NCBI GenBank assembly: GCA_027563935.2
Contig: CM050448.1
Coordinates: 125,379,493-125,443,492, forward strand
Source of the DNA: Costus lasius
Taxonomy: Eukaryota; Streptophyta; Magnoliopsida; Zingiberales; Costaceae
Direction: 5' to 3'
Length of the DNA stretch: 64,000 nt
Positions within the stretch are counted from its first letter, which is position 1; every line of letters starts with the position of its first letter. The notes under the pieces were generated by a model that had not been told where the DNA came from, made no database searches, and saw nothing but the letters and a program-made list of their open reading frames with translations. This document shows, piece after piece, positions 47,408 through 61,059 of the stretch. Made by a program: the position numbers and the translations under genes.

Positions 47408-48925
47408 CTCATGAATCAATTGACTTGGCATCAATTCTCCAGTTTTGATTTGGTTTCATCTTTAATTTACGCAACTAGGTTATGTTGGTGGATATATATT
47501 TTGGATTTGTAGGGCTAATTCCCAAAATTGAATGTTCACTTGTAAAGGTGTAGGATGTAGAAATCGACAAACATAACGATGGCGACTTAATTTTGGCACT
47601 CTCAATTAAATTTCTGAAATCAATTTGTCAAGTCAACAATCAGAACGACAGTCACTTCCACTTGGACAGATGATTGCTTCGGAGTAGACAATTTTTTATA
47701 CGATTTCTAGGATAGAACAACTTTCTTTCTTCGCAGCAAATAGAACTCATAGTATAACAAATTGGTGATAAATAAAAACAGAACTCTTGGACTAATAAGT
47801 CTAGGACTAAGCCTCCATCTGCTTCTTGTGCAGATAGGATCCAAATGGCTTATGCTACCTCAAAGCATCTTTACTTGCTTGAGTTTCCATGGTCAACTTA
47901 TTCTTGATGCTAAATTTCTCCTTTGTAGGATTGAGGGGATCTTGAAAAAGACTTCAAACATCTAAAATGGTGATGAAATTTGACTACTTGATAACAATCT
48001 CATAATTGTCTTCGTGAGACAGATATTTCTACGTTACTTTTTATCAGACTTCGAGGCATATAGTTCTTTTGGCTAAGAGATCATTGGGTCGTCATATAAT
48101 ATTAAGAACATCAGCTGAAAGCTTTTATTTCTATTGCGATATAATATAATCATCTTCATATCTTTTCATCGGTTAACTAAAATCTCAACCAGGTTCTACA
48201 GATCAAGAATCAAATTATCATGAGAAAATCCAATTATCTCAACCGTCACCGTTCCTCATCGAGGATGGTTCAGGGGTCAGAACATGTACAACGCTCCCTC
48301 AGATCAAATTTAAGAATTCAGCATCGATTGAATCAGACAAGGCTGAAACTTTTTATGGTGTTCAATCATTGGGAGTTTTTATAAAAATAAATTGATAAGA
48401 ACAAGATTTCGCTCAACTCGAAGAACTCATCAAAGAGAAAATTGAGGAAGAACACTTCCAACGCGGTACAAGCAAAGGAATCAATCTGTACAAAAGAATT
48501 TGTAATGCGACAACTTTTTACTTGAGAGCAATGACTCAAGCTATGGAGGTGCTGAATCTTCTTTAAAAGCTATTTTAGAAACAATTCTAAAATCTTTAGT
48601 AGCCGGTCTACAGAAACAAGTTACAAGTATACAGAATGCTAGATATAAAATAAAATACCGCGCTTCGGAATCTCATAATAATCAAAATTTTTAGTATGAG
48701 AAATTTTGTTTGGTTTTCCCCGTCAGAAACATATCTTATATGCTAGGACAACAAATCGAAATCAGAAACTAATGAATCAATTCTAAATAAAAGGCACCAA
48801 AATTTAATTATAACACATGAATCCCTCGGAATAGAACTGTCTAATTCATCAGGTGATATCAGGCCACTACTTTTATACAAAAAAAAAAATCTTCATTGGG
48901 ATTCACTTAACAAAAAAACAAAATC

Positions 48926-49019
48926 ATCTCCTCAGTTCAGGTCTCCATGAATCTTCCACAGTGTACAATGACTCGGAAGAACGAAAGTATATTGTGATCA
49001 TCCCAGGAGAATACCCGAA
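48926..49019 (-). repeat. Conserved ~95-bp element, copy 1 (possible small RNA gene)
   Basis: Read on the minus strand it shares GGATGAT, ACTTT, GTTCTTCCGAG and GGAAGATTCATGGAGA plus CTGAACTGAGGAGAT with copy 2. The ends are more conserved than the loop. GATGAT near one end and CTGA near the other resemble box C and box D of a snoRNA, but neither box is perfect and I find no rRNA match for a guide. Confidence 0.45.
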
Positions 49020-49712
49020 AAAATATTTGAACAATCATAAGGAGATCAACATAAAACGAAGCAACAAAAAATAGTAACGAAGTTGAAGAACAACCAAAAA
49101 CAAACCAAGATCGTAGGCCTGAAAATCATATTGAAGTAGAACAAGCAAGCGTTTAAGGATAGCTGAAAAAAGTGAATTTGTTTAACTCCAGATAATAAAA
49201 TAATCATATGAATATAGGATCAAAGAACAGAATGGCAGAGAACGATCTTTCAGAAACAGTATTTTTTATATTACACAAAATCTATGAATATCTATAATGA
49301 TATGAAGTATTGTAATGCGTCGAGAATACTGTTCCAGAAAAATCTATGAATATCTACAACGATCAACATCAGAAACCATTAGTTCCAGCAAACATGAATG
49401 AGAAAAATATAATTCCAGTCGAAACAAACCTAAACAAACAGCATTTAGAGAAATTCTTGGTTGGTTAGCGCATGATACGAATGGCTAGACATCTAAATCG
49501 GTGAATCCTAAAGTAGCTCAATTTATCATTCGAACCATCCAAGTAAAATGGGCGTCTAACTGAACCACCCGATCATAAGGATGTGATGAAAACTTTAGGC
49601 GAGTTTGTAGATTAAAAATCACGAAGCAACAGAACGATGAAGAAATTTGTTACTAAGATGTTTATCATACAATAAAGGGTCAATACGAGCTAGAAGAAAC
49701 ATGAAAACGTCG

Positions 49713-49800
49713 GATCTCCTCAGTTCAGATCTCCATGAATCTTCCGCATCGCATGTACCTCGGAAGAACTAAAGTTATCATTGCAATCATCCGCGGAAAC
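49713..49800 (-). repeat. Conserved ~95-bp element, copy 2 (possible small RNA gene)
   Basis: Second copy, about 787 bp from copy 1, same orientation. CTTCCG and CGGAAG can pair to form an internal stem. It lies about 250 bp downstream, on the minus strand, of the TATA box at about 50075, so both copies may belong to one noncoding transcript. Confidence 0.45.
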
Positions 49801-50067
49801 CACAAAAATCCAAGGTGAACAAAAACAAGGCACAATTAGAAAAGAAAAATCAATGAAGATTTTGCAAATGGCAGATGACTAACAAAACATAATAAGCAGA
49901 CTAACAAAAGATCGAAAGTTTAAACACATCTGCCCTAAAAATGGTGAACTTGATCAAAATGAGGAAGATCGGTGCAAGAACCTACTCAGCAGAAACAGAT
50001 TGCGATAGCAGGCCACGACTTTGCAGCCGATTTTCCTCAGTAAGATCAGCTCTGTGATGCTTGACGA

Positions 50068-50082
50068 GGGTATTTATAGAGA
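50068..50082 (-). promoter_or_regulatory. Minus-strand TATA box
   Basis: The minus strand reads CTCTATAAATACCC, a good plant TATA context. It points away from the complex I gene toward the repeated elements at 49.7 and 48.9 kb. No ORF follows, so a noncoding transcript is possible. Confidence 0.4.
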
Positions 50083-50548
50083 GGCAGGACTTCTTGCCCT
50101 AATTTCGCTTAAGCGACGGACTCGAGTCTTCTGGACAGTTTTGGAGTCGGATCCGGATTCGAACACAACTCAGAAAATCGATCGAGAGAATCTAATTTTA
50201 AATAATATTCAGATTATATTTCGAATAAAAAAAATTTATCATCCTTAACCGCTTTTACATTATTATTAAGAAGAACAAAAGAGCAAAAATAATTTAAATC
50301 TATTTTAAATTATTATCATGTAAAAATATATAATTAACAAACCAAAATAATTACTGATAAAATTCTTTGTTTAGCAATTAATCCAAAACTTGAAAAAGCT
50401 AATTCAACATCAAATTTTTAAGAGAAAAAAAAGAAAATTACGAGCCTGCCCTTGCGTTCTTCCTACTTGCCTATGACCTGAACTGAAAACGAACCGAAGA
50501 TAAATTTCACTGGAAATCGGACGAACCCTACGGAGCGACGGGAAGAAA

Positions 50549-53500
50549 ATGGCGTGGAGACCGCAGCTGTCTCGGAGCGTGAAGGAGCTCCGATTCCTTT
50601 TCTGCCAGACGTCACCGGCGAGTGCTCAAACCCGGTACCAATGCCCTCTCCCTTCTCACATCCGGAGGGACTTCTTTCTCCCCCTTCTTAATCGACCGGA
50701 TCAAGAAGTTCTTTGGATCCCCTTTTGGTTGTGTTTGCTTGATCTTCTTCGCTTCCTCTAATTTTTCTCTTTGATTACAGGGAATTTGTTTATAACAACT
50801 ACAAGGATCTAAAAACGCTCAACCCCAAGCTCCCCATCTTGATCCGCGAATGCAGAGGGGTGGAGCCGCAGCTTTGGGCGAGATATGGTGATTGTTCTTT
50901 CTTATCTTACCCTTCACCATGTGCTTGATGTGTTCCAATTGCCTCTCGTCAATTTTATGTAGCAAAATTCTTGGTCTATATTTTGGTCTTGCATTTGCCG
51001 TCAATATCTAGGCTCAAGGCCATGATTTCATGTGTTTTTAAAATATTTTTTCTTTGTTATTTAGAAGGTCGATGTATTATATAGCTACTGTATTGGCTTT
51101 TATTTATTAGCATCCGAGCGTAGATGGCACGAGTGTATAATTATTAATGTAGGCGATCATGTTGTTGCGATAGGGTCTTTATGAAGTTCTGTAAAGAGGA
51201 TCAGAACCATGGATCAGACTGAATGAAACTGTGTTCCCAATTTCCCATTAATCCCTAAAATTCTGTCCTATCACTACAGCCTTTATACCAACTAGTATCT
51301 TTTTTCTTCACAAAGTGAGTTAGTTTCTGTTTTCTTTTTGTTAATTTTATACTATTTTCATTTTCTCTGTTTCGTGCCTGTTTTTGTTCAGAAGTGGTTC
51401 GGACCAGCTCTTTGTTCCCTGTGCTGGCCGTTATTTTCACATAAAGTCATGCCTATCTGCTGCAAATTCCCCAACCAAACTTCAGTCAACACTGGCATTC
51501 ATCTAGCACTCCAATGTTGCCTCCAATGTTGCCCTACATGTATCTACTTCTGCAATAGTTCTACAACTCATCGACTAGTGTTATTTTTCTTTACAAAAGG
51601 GATGAACATTAAAACCTTAAGAAACAACATTACAACGTAACCCAGAAGCTTTGGATGGTCCCTTGGTCTTTTCAACTTCCACACAAGTATTAGCTACTCG
51701 ATAGGCAACACTTTTTCTCATATGAACAAATGAAGTACATATATCCACTGACTGGAAAAGCTAAATAATGCCCAAGATTTCATAATTTACAGTACAAGGG
51801 ATCTACATTAATTGTAATAGTGTAATAAGTATCTGAGAGTTAGAATCCTCTTTCACCGTAATTCATTGATAGGTCTAGGATCACTGCTTGCACTATTAAG
51901 AAGACTTGTGATCCTTGAACAAGTCAATAAAAGGTGGTCCCCTCATATAATCCCTTGTTAGCATTACATGTAGACGAGATACTAGTAATAAACTATTAAT
52001 CCAAGCAATGAATTTATCTGGAAAGTTCAAGTTATGGAGGGTACAAATGATTGAGATCTATCTTGATGAGCATACACGGGTGTTGCCTCTTGATCTATAT
52101 ATGGAATAAGTTTCCTCTTGATCAATGAAAATCTTATAATGAATTAGCCTATTTATTAAGCTCTGAAGGTAGGTGTAATCCTATTAGCCAACACACTTTG
52201 GCACTTGGTAAGGATCCTATAACTAACTTTGTATAAGACAATAAATAAGTAGAATTCTTGCACTTAGGGGTGAAACAAAGAAGAGATTGATTCTGTGAAG
52301 GTGGGAGGAATAATGCTCATGAAAGTGGTTGAAATACTCAACCATAGAAGGGGATAAAATATCCAAGTAAATTTTGTATTATAAAATTCAACAGTAAAAT
52401 TGCCCCAGTTTTTACATTTGCTCTTACTGGCAATGGCTCTCCCTATTTTGCTAAGGTACTAAGTAACATAACGATAGCATTGGCTAGGAATTCTTTTAAG
52501 ATTAGAATAAGTTGTCAGTAGGATCAAAGTAGCCCATATTAATCCCAAGGTTATGATGGAAGGACAAAAATGTGAAATTAGTTTGTTTATGGTCTTAATG
52601 GGAGTATTATCTTTAGCCTGAGCAGTAGTAATGTTATTTCTCTTAACGCAAATTGACACTAATCTATGCTAGGCTGATTTCTTATCGTCATCTTCAATTT
52701 ATTTGCATTTAGACTTGTGCCACTATTTTATATTTATTTCTCGATTATAAGCAACAAAATGTTGATTAAAGATTTGAAGTTCAAACTTCAAAGGAGATAG
52801 GTCTTGTCCTTAATGTGTAAGGTTTGTGTTTCTCAATTTCCCAATTCAGATTCAAGAGGAGAGAGAACTTTCTTGTTCAAGTGAACAATTCTAAGGTTGT
52901 TAAGTTTAGCAGAGAAATGTGGGACCGACATCATATTTAATTGAGTGAGGCTGAGTGAGAGAGTCAAGGGACTGTCTAGGAATTCTAGGAAGTAGGCTAA
53001 GTTGTCTATAAGTTTAAAGGAGAATACATCAGTCTAAAGGTTATTACAGAAGAACATGAATGTTAGATTAATTTGTTTAGCATCATGGATGAGGGTAGTA
53101 ATGCTATTCCTCTTGGCCAAATTGCCAACAATACATGGGGAGGAAGTATTTTGTAAAACCAAAGTAAAAGTAGCTTTATAATGTCTTAGAATCCTGTAAA
53201 TAATTGTTCAGTTTGAGATGAACTCTTTTATGTTTCACTAATTACCAAAAATACATGGGGTGGAAGTATTTTGTAAAACCAAAGTAAAAGTAGCTTTATA
53301 TTGTCTCAGGATCAGGATCGTGCAAAGTAATTGTTTAGTTTGAGTTTATTGTCTTTTATTTTCTGGCAATCAAATACATTGAATGTTATTAATCTTATAG
53401 AATCTCATTTATTTGAATTTTGAAATTAAGTAGAAGAGCGTAACTGGTGAAGGTGATGGACTCATTTTTGGGTTTGCCAATGGTGCCTTAAGAATTATAC

Positions 53501-56500
53501 TGATTTGTAATTGATCAATAACAAACTGTCTGCAGTAAATTCTTAATTTACAACTTTCATCAATAGCCCCCACTATTCCCACTGTAGCTCAACTTTCATC
53601 CCTAAATCAGTCTTTTCACTATCAGGTAGTTGGCAGTATGAATGGACATCCAAATTCATTTATGCTCATTAGCATTGGACTTTAATTCACTGCCATGATC
53701 ATGTAGAACTTTGTCTAAACGATTTAGAATTGCTAATGAAGCTTAGAAGAAGAATAAGGCTGCAAGGAGATATTATAACTTCTAACTTAATTTTATTTCT
53801 TTATCTTTTTTCCTCTCATAAGAATGGTGAGATGGAGTAGGTTTGGCAGTATTAACATCAGACGTATTTAAAGAGGGGTGGTCATGCTTCAAAATATGCG
53901 AAAGGCTTTTAGATTTGTAAAAAGTGACTTCAAAATCTGAAAAAGATATGGTCTTCAACTGACATATGCCTTTCCGGCAACAAGCTTGCAAATTCATGCT
54001 GAACGTTTCTGATTAGTCTAAGACTTGCAATTGACTAGATCAACAGCTGTTCGCTTCCTTTAATGCTGTAGTTTGATTGGCCCAATTTAGAAATTAAATG
54101 CAGATACAAATTTTAAATTATATACTAGATTCTTATAACCTTATTTAATGAAATTTTAATATTGGACATTGTTGTTTTATGATTTTATCAATTATAATTT
54201 TTAGTTTGTAAATTTTAATATATTATTGATAAATTATATTTTAACATTATTTTATAGTTAAAAATTAGTTTAACTAAAATTAGTGGTTATAATTTAATAA
54301 CCATAACTTATATTTATTATTGTTTGGCAATGTAGATATATTAAATATTTAGTAAATTTATTTTTTTTTTAACAAAAATAACAATTTGGTTATGCATAGT
54401 CAATTGGATTACTTTAAGTAAACGTGTTCTCTCTTATTTGGCTTATATTCTTTGTTTATACTATAGTATACTCCATTTGGGACCTACTTTTTGATATCTT
54501 TTGGTTCAACTTGGCATCTGAGCACCACTTCTCTCTCCACCTTGTTTCTAGATGTGTATATTGATGTTACCTTTTCAGAGTTCACCTTGTCTTTTCATTT
54601 TTAGTGTTTTCAAAAGTGTGCATTAGCTGTAGGTAGAGTACCTCAAGTAAGTCTAGATGCACCTTTTTCATGGAACGCCATCTTATTGTGGCCCTTGACT
54701 AAGAGCAAGCGACATGCACACAGGCCATGTCACGATACGAAAACAATGAAACTGCAGCTAAAGGGACTTGGACTTGATATTTTTTTAGTTGTTTTAATCA
54801 TGAGATGACCACTATACTAAGTTGAACTACTTATTTTAAGTGTTCCTAAGATTAAATCATTTACTTAGTAGATAGGTAGTTATTTGTGATTGGCAATCTG
54901 ATCCGCAATGAGTATTTTGACCATTCTAGTTAGCCATCCCTTCCTCTTTTCTCCCTATTTCTCCTCTCCTTTCATCCCTTCCCTGATTTGTTGTGATATC
55001 ATGCCACATTTTGTGGTTACCGGTAATCAGATGGTAATTATTTTTTCTTGTGTTTTAGACTATCTTCCTTGATGAATGAATGTGTTGATGGCGACTCTCT
55101 TCCCACCTTTTATCTACTTCAGTTCAACGTAAATTGACATGAATTTTGTGGCATTCATTTAAAGCTATAGTTTAGAATGTCAGTACCGCTTGGTTTAGAA
55201 TGTTGCAATATTTTTTAAAGTTTTAGGTTAATCTAGAAATGACTGGTGATGATGACTATTTTATATATCAGTGTGCCTTTTGCCTTGTGTAATTTTGAAC
55301 CTTTATGTATTAGTGTGCCTTGGACATTAAATAACACTATGTTGTGTTCACATCTTGAGTCTAGCTGTCTATACTCTATACCACTTCTTGTGTCATTTGT
55401 TCATTCTATTAAACCCATACCACTTGTCTCTATATCTCTATCACCACTCAATCCCCTCACCCCCATGCTAGTTTATCACTAATGCTATCCACACTTAGAA
55501 GTTCAACGCCAACCTATGTTAGCTTCTTGTGCAAATCTTTTGCTCATTTGTGCATATTCTAAGCTTTGTAATTTGTATATAGTACACAAAGGTGAACTAT
55601 CTTTATTGCTAATAATTCATCTCATTATGTATCTTATGATTGTTTATGTCCATCATTTCATACTTTTTCCACTTCTTATTGCTTTTATCACTTCAAAATC
55701 TTTTCGTGAACTTATGCTAATTCTACTGGGGAAGTAGAATATGAATGAAGAGATGATCATACATTCACATGGTACTTGGTTACTCAAACCTCTTCCTCCT
55801 AGTATGCCTTTTTCCTTATATGTTGGTATATATAGTGAGCTAGAAGAACTATTGAACCAGGTTATAAAACATGCTTTGCTAGTTGGGAAAAGATTAGTGG
55901 ACTCAGATGGTCAAACCAAAACGTGGGATTGTAATATTCTACTATTTATTTTAAAAATAACATTTTATAGAAACATTAGCAAAACTTTTGAAGTATAGAC
56001 ATCTAAATTCATATTGAAAATCTAAATAAAATAATGTCATATAATATCCAAATGAAACAACTTGTACAAACAACTATATTAATAAGTTTACTGATAGCTA
56101 TTACTAAAATAACTTGTAAGCTAAGTATTAGTAAACAATGATTATGATAAATGTATATAAAAAATTAGGTAAGCAAAAGAACTAAAAAAAGGATCATTCA
56201 CTGATGAGGAAACCCCTTCAAAGGACTGAGAAACATGATTGTTTGTTGCTTGTAAGAATAGTAAAGAAGACCACAATGTTAATGTGAAGAGACTGGAGAG
56301 TGGGAGTGCAAAGCGGTGCAAGGAGATTCTAGGGTGTGCAAACTGTGGTGATTACCAAAAAGTGATGCTATGAGTATGTACAAGTCAAGTGTCAACTAAT
56401 CCTATTGAGTTGACTTATAAGTTTAGCCATGTTGGCCCAAAAAATAATCCTAGACCCAAGTCTATTTACTGTGACTAATTCAAATCATAAAATCATGAGC

Positions 56501-57875
56501 TCAGTCGCATTAAACTCGTGAATTTCACAACCATGCTATTGAATACTACAAAGGTTAGGCTTGTAGTAAAAGATTCCACTCAATCTTGTGGTGTTGATTA
56601 TTTTGATGTATTTTCTTATGCTGCTCATCTTAACTAATAGAACCAACGACCTTGGTTTTACAGTTCCTCCGAGGTTGTCAATGCAGCTGATTTTTGGTGC
56701 AGATAATCTATTCACTTAGTTTTTGTTTACTAGATATCCTCTAACCTTGTTAATTTTTTGCTATTTATGTGGATAATAATTGCTTGTTGGATGTGTTATC
56801 CGAGGGACTTTATGGACTAAGAAGTAACTTTATGATTGTTTTGTTACTGAAGACTTTGTTATACCTCATTACTTGTTGGAGATTGAAGTTACTTATCATA
56901 TTATAATATTTATCTTTCATAAAGGAATTATATGATACTATCAATCTTTTGGATAAGATTACTGTTCTTTTCTCTAAACCTACTGTTGGAGAAGATGATT
57001 GTCTGCTAAGGTAACATATCTTACTGATAGATAACATTAACTAGACAGTTCTTTTGTTGTGGGTGGTATCAGTCTAACACATGTTCCAAGGCAATGTCAT
57101 TGGAAGGTTGTTCTATGTATCTTCGGTTATCTAAAAGGTGCTCCTTGTGAACATGTCATACAAAAAGTACAGACAATGGCATGCCATATTATACTGCTGA
57201 TTATTCTAATGATATTTTAATAGGTCTACCTCATGATTTTGCACTTGTGTTGCTAGAAATTGAGTCAACTATAACAGTAAGAAACATAGCGCTGTGGCAA
57301 TATTAAATTGTGAACCAGAGTACAAGACTACAGCACAGACTATCTGTGAAATCATGTGACCATTACATCTTTTAAAAGATTGTGGTATCTCTTATCTTAT
57401 TCCTAACTCTGTGCACTATGATATCAAGTCTCTCATTGTACATGCTCTTCGGGAGTTGAAGACTCGAGTCTTCAAGCAGTTAGTGGTGTCGAATAGATTT
57501 TTTTTATTGTCAAATGTTGAATTAATTCAACATGCATAAGCGATGTTGGAGATTGGTGTGATGTTGGTGAGAGTGAGCCACGTGCCTTGAGCTCTCAATG
57601 GTAAGCGGCAGGTGGCGGTTTTGAGTGAGTAGTGTATGCACAAGTTGTGAAGCAAAAAAGATGTAATTTCTTCCAGTTATCGTTTTTGTATATTTGTTGG
57701 CTAGCTATCCTCTCGGGTTACTTACATCTTTTTTGCTTTCTTTAATCTATTTATTTTGGTTAATTTGGCAGACATGGGTGTTGAGAGATGTGTTCGATTG
57801 GATGGTTTGACAGAAGATCAGATTAACAAGAAGCTTGAAGGGCTTGCAAAAGCTGGGAACGCTACTAAAGCTTGA
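50549..57875 (+). CDS. NDUFA2: NADH dehydrogenase 1 alpha subcomplex subunit 2 (complex I B8)
   Basis: Small thioredoxin-fold accessory subunit of mitochondrial complex I, on the matrix arm. Three exons (50549-50634, 50781-50887, 57772-57875) give 98 residues, the normal plant length. Seen: [52 protein letters not shown] with [10 protein letters not shown]; and [28 protein letters not shown]. All splice junctions restore the frame (R/E and Y/D codons split across introns). The second intron is about 6.9 kb, exceptional for so small a gene, and holds a copia retrotransposon remnant and a tandem repeat. The gene looks intact. Confidence 0.95.
53121..53345. repeat. Tandem duplication, two ~100-bp copies
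   Basis: AATACATGGGG(A/T)GGAAGTATTTTGTAAAACCAAAGTAAAAGTAGCTTTATA is present at about 53131 and 53251, each followed by related sequence ending in AATTGTT(C/T)AGTTTGAG. The period is about 120 bp and the identity high, so the duplication looks recent. Confidence 0.8.
57050..57420 (+). mobile_element. Degraded Ty1/copia retrotransposon fragment
   Basis: The + strand reads HWKVVLC and YLKGAPC (about 57098-57150), the conserved copia HW..V..V..YLKGT stretch after the reverse transcriptase. At about 57313-57357 it reads [15 protein letters not shown], the copia RNase H AEAEY..MA..TCEI motif. Stops and frameshifts interrupt it; LTRs were not recognised. Confidence 0.7.
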
Positions 57876-60580
57876 CTGAATTCAGCTGGAGATCCTGATT
57901 GGTTCAAGCATTTAATAAATCACCCGGTTGTGCGAGCGTACTTGCTTTCAATTTAATAACATATGACTGATTTTGTTGACATTTTATTTTGTCTTATAAT
58001 ATCCACAACCACCAGTGACAACAGACAAGTCCTGGATTATGATTTTGTTTTATCGCCGCAAAAATGGAACGATTTGCCTCCTTAACTGTGTTATATTTCA
58101 GATGGTTTAACCGAGTAGGGCTTGAGATATATTCCCAATCTTTTCTTGCAAAAACTCTCTTTAGGGGTTTTACTTTTCACTTTTCAGCCCCTGGGATAAT
58201 TTTGAATTGTAGGATTATTATTTTGTCTCCTAATCAACGCTTGATTTAGCTATTATAGACGTGGTGTTGTATGACATTTTAGCTTCTCTCTGGCAATTCG
58301 TACTAGAAGATGCTAGGAAATGACAAAGCATTTGTGTGGCACTTACGCAACAGGCTAATCACGTTAAGTTTTAAGGAATCCTGCACTGGTCGTCGAGTTT
58401 CTATCCCTTGCACCCTTATACTACACTGGTCCTCGTGAAGTGGGAACCAAGTAATGCGAGACAGCGTTTCCAGTGAACTCCTTTTTTGCTTTTCAAAACT
58501 TTGCCTTGAACATTGACTAGGAATGAACCACTCGATCCGCCTTCTTGGACTGCATCACGCAGTAGCACTTGGAAGAAGCCTCATGGATTCTCCATGTTGG
58601 TGGTTAATGGCTCGCCCACTTTATTCCTTTGTTCTCCAGCAGTTCAAATGCAAAGAAAACACGCTTGCATTCCCACATATTCAATTCCACCTTAAACTAA
58701 TTAATTCAAAGCATCTCCAAAAGCGCTCTGTCATCTGTAAAATATTTACACCTGAACGATTAAGTTCATTTCAATTCCTAATTCCTAAAGTTGTACTTTC
58801 TGCACTTTGCACCTCAACTATTTTAAATTAGTTGCGGCTACTTCATCAAAAATGGTAATGTCAGCACTTTTTTTTGGCTGATGAATCTCTTTATTCACTT
58901 AATTATATATTTAAAACATCAATCCTTTTCTTTGCCAGGTTCCGGGATAATATATGACCACATTTGATAAAAAGCTAGATGTCGTTGCTTGTTTAGGCCT
59001 CAAACAAATTATAATAACCTGTCTTTGCCAGGTTTATATTGTGGTACTAGTGCTGTACTTGTGGGAGATATTGTGAACTGAAAAATAACTGGAGCTTACT
59101 GTATATATTGACACCACTTTATTATTAATTTGTTCCTGCAATATTGATTGGTAGTGCAAATATTATGAAAAGAGGAGCTTAATTACTATATTGACTGCTC
59201 TTTCAGGTGTCATTCCTTTCGCTCTTTCATGAGGAATTCTACCGGGTGAGTTCCTTTCATCCCCTTTTTCTCACTCTTCCCATAAGTCTCCTTTGTTCCC
59301 AACTTCCCATTATGTTAAACTTTTCTTGCATTTCTTAGGCCACGATCGTTATTATAGGATCAAAAGAACCCTCTTCTATTGTTTCCTCTAATGATGTGAT
59401 CTAGTCTATCTCAACTAATACTAGTATGTTTTAAATTTCTTAATTAGTATCTAGTATGATTCATGGTCTTCAACTTCAATCAAATTTTATACAAATTATC
59501 ATCTCTTGACTATTTAAAATACAATGAAGTTTTTAAAAGTTGACCCACTTCTTTCCATGTTCAGACTCTGGATATCTGGTTCATTTTTTTATCTAGTTAT
59601 ATTGATGTTGCTACAAAAAGTGTTAGCTAGAGGTGTTGAGTCAATTTGTATGTAGTGTAGGGATACATTGTAAGTAAGGATACATACCTCACAAAAGACA
59701 AGTAGGCAATCCAGCTGAAAATTTATTTCCTTGAAGCATGTCTAGTTACAGAAATCAATACAGGCTGTTGTAGCTATTCGAGAATAAATTTCCAAATGGA
59801 AAGAAGTTCCTAAATTGCAAAAAAGAGCCCACGAAGCAAACCCAATCAGTAGCAAAATTTCCTATACAGTTGTATAATTATAGAATGATAAAAGTCTGCC
59901 CAGATTGTTCATGACTGATTGGGCCATTGTTCATAACTAAAATGATAGTAACATGTTAAACAACTTCATCATAATTCTATTACAATATGTGGCTTCACAA
60001 TTTTTGCTTGGCACAGTTGCAAACTATCTGGACATAACCTCATATACCTAGAAGATTGAACCTGAAGGGCTGAACCAAAGCCACCAGGTAAAAGCTAGAT
60101 TATGTTCACTTTCTTGTCAAGGTTAACTTTGCACTTGTGCTAAACTCAGACTTCTCAATTCTTGAGATCTAAATTGGAAAAAGGTAGTATTTTTAGCTAA
60201 ATGGTTCACAAACTAGAGATTGGGATCAGAAACAGCAGGTATACCTAATTTTACATTCCACGACATTCCAAAATCCAATACGTGTGATGCATGATTTGAA
60301 AATATCCAACAAGCACTTCATTGTTACAGCTTGTACTGTCCAAAAAATCAATGTCGAGGTCGACACTGAGCTGTAACAAGACACAACAATATAACAATAT
60401 AGTCTGACAAATGATAATTGAACTTCTAATGATAAACTTTCCAAGAGAAGGGCTGTTAAGGGCCAGTAGGATATTGGCATGAAGAAATAACTATTAGAAT
60501 ACGAAGATTCATAGGCTTATTTCATATATCCACAAATATAATATGTATCCACTGAATACAAAGAACCAAGTCATGCATCA
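57876..60580. other. Intergenic DNA, includes left copy of a ~0.5 kb direct repeat
   Basis: The complex I gene 3' UTR, then noncoding AT-rich DNA. The direct repeat copy lies at 58425-59000. No gene recognised. Confidence 0.5.
58425..59000. repeat. Direct repeat, left copy
   Basis: Matches 63195-63725 over most of its length, for example AGCAGTAGCACTTGGAAGAAG, CTCGCCCACTTTATTCCTTTG, and TTTTGGCTGATGAATCTCTTTA. It is about 85% identical by eye, with small indels. The copies are 4.8 kb apart. No terminal TG/CA pattern or target duplication convinced me that they are LTRs. Confidence 0.75.
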
Positions 60581-60599
60581 CCTTAGTCTACTGCTATGG

Positions 60600-60990
60600 A
60601 CAAGCGCAACCGCCACAGGTCTATGCTCAAGACCAAGATGGCCGAGGTAGAGGAGATCCAATTATTTCGTAGGACAGGTTTATGTGGTGAAAGATGAAGC
60701 AAATGCACGTTGATACTTTAGCGGACAAGAACTCTGATCCGTGCTCTTCTGGCACCAGTGTATTGAGGCGTTCAGTCATCGATAATGAAATTCAAATACA
60801 GCTCGCAAGCCTAGTGCGCATGACAATATATCATTGCAAGAAAAGAGGAGCTACTAGACACCGGATCTAATATGCTCGGTACCACAACAAATAGAGGGCA
60901 GACTACAGATGGAGTAGAGATGAACAAGATGAACTTTATCAAATATGGTGATCACCTCATTCTCCTCGAGGATGACACATAGATGTGTCA
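60600..60990 (+). pseudogene. K+ channel C-terminal fragment, inverted copy
   Basis: Decayed copy of the end of a Shaker-type K+ channel gene, oriented opposite to the fragment at 61060-61840 and ending in a KHA-like DHLILLEDD stretch (about 60953-60980). It matches the reverse complement of 61060-61450 (for example GGTTTATG, AGCAAATG and CGAGGATGA stretches), so together they form a large palindrome centred near 61025. Confidence 0.6.
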
Positions 60991-61059
60991 TATTTGTTTT
61001 TTTGCAAAAATAAGAAACTTTACAAGTTATTAATCTTTGCAAAAAAAATATATATCACA

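Larger units (their letters stand above)
47408..50548. other. Intergenic DNA with a duplicated 95-bp element
   Basis: No protein gene recognised. The stretch contains two related elements (48926-49019 and 49713-49800, separate entries) and, near 50079-50070, a minus-strand TATA box. The last 150 bp or so is the promoter and leader of the complex I gene. Confidence 0.45.
50888..57771 (+). other. 6.9 kb intron 2 of the complex I B8 gene
   Basis: Donor TATG/GTGATT at 50888 and acceptor TTTGGCAG ending at 57771. Contents: AT-rich unique DNA, a 122-bp-period tandem duplication (53121-53345) and a decayed Ty1/copia fragment (about 57050-57420). No host gene is recognisable inside; short open stretches such as 55741-55998 match nothing I know. 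Confidence 0.7.

Noticed and set aside
55741..55998. Possible small gene within the complex I intron
   Set aside because: The 85-codon frame matches no family I recognise and has no clear promoter or splice context.
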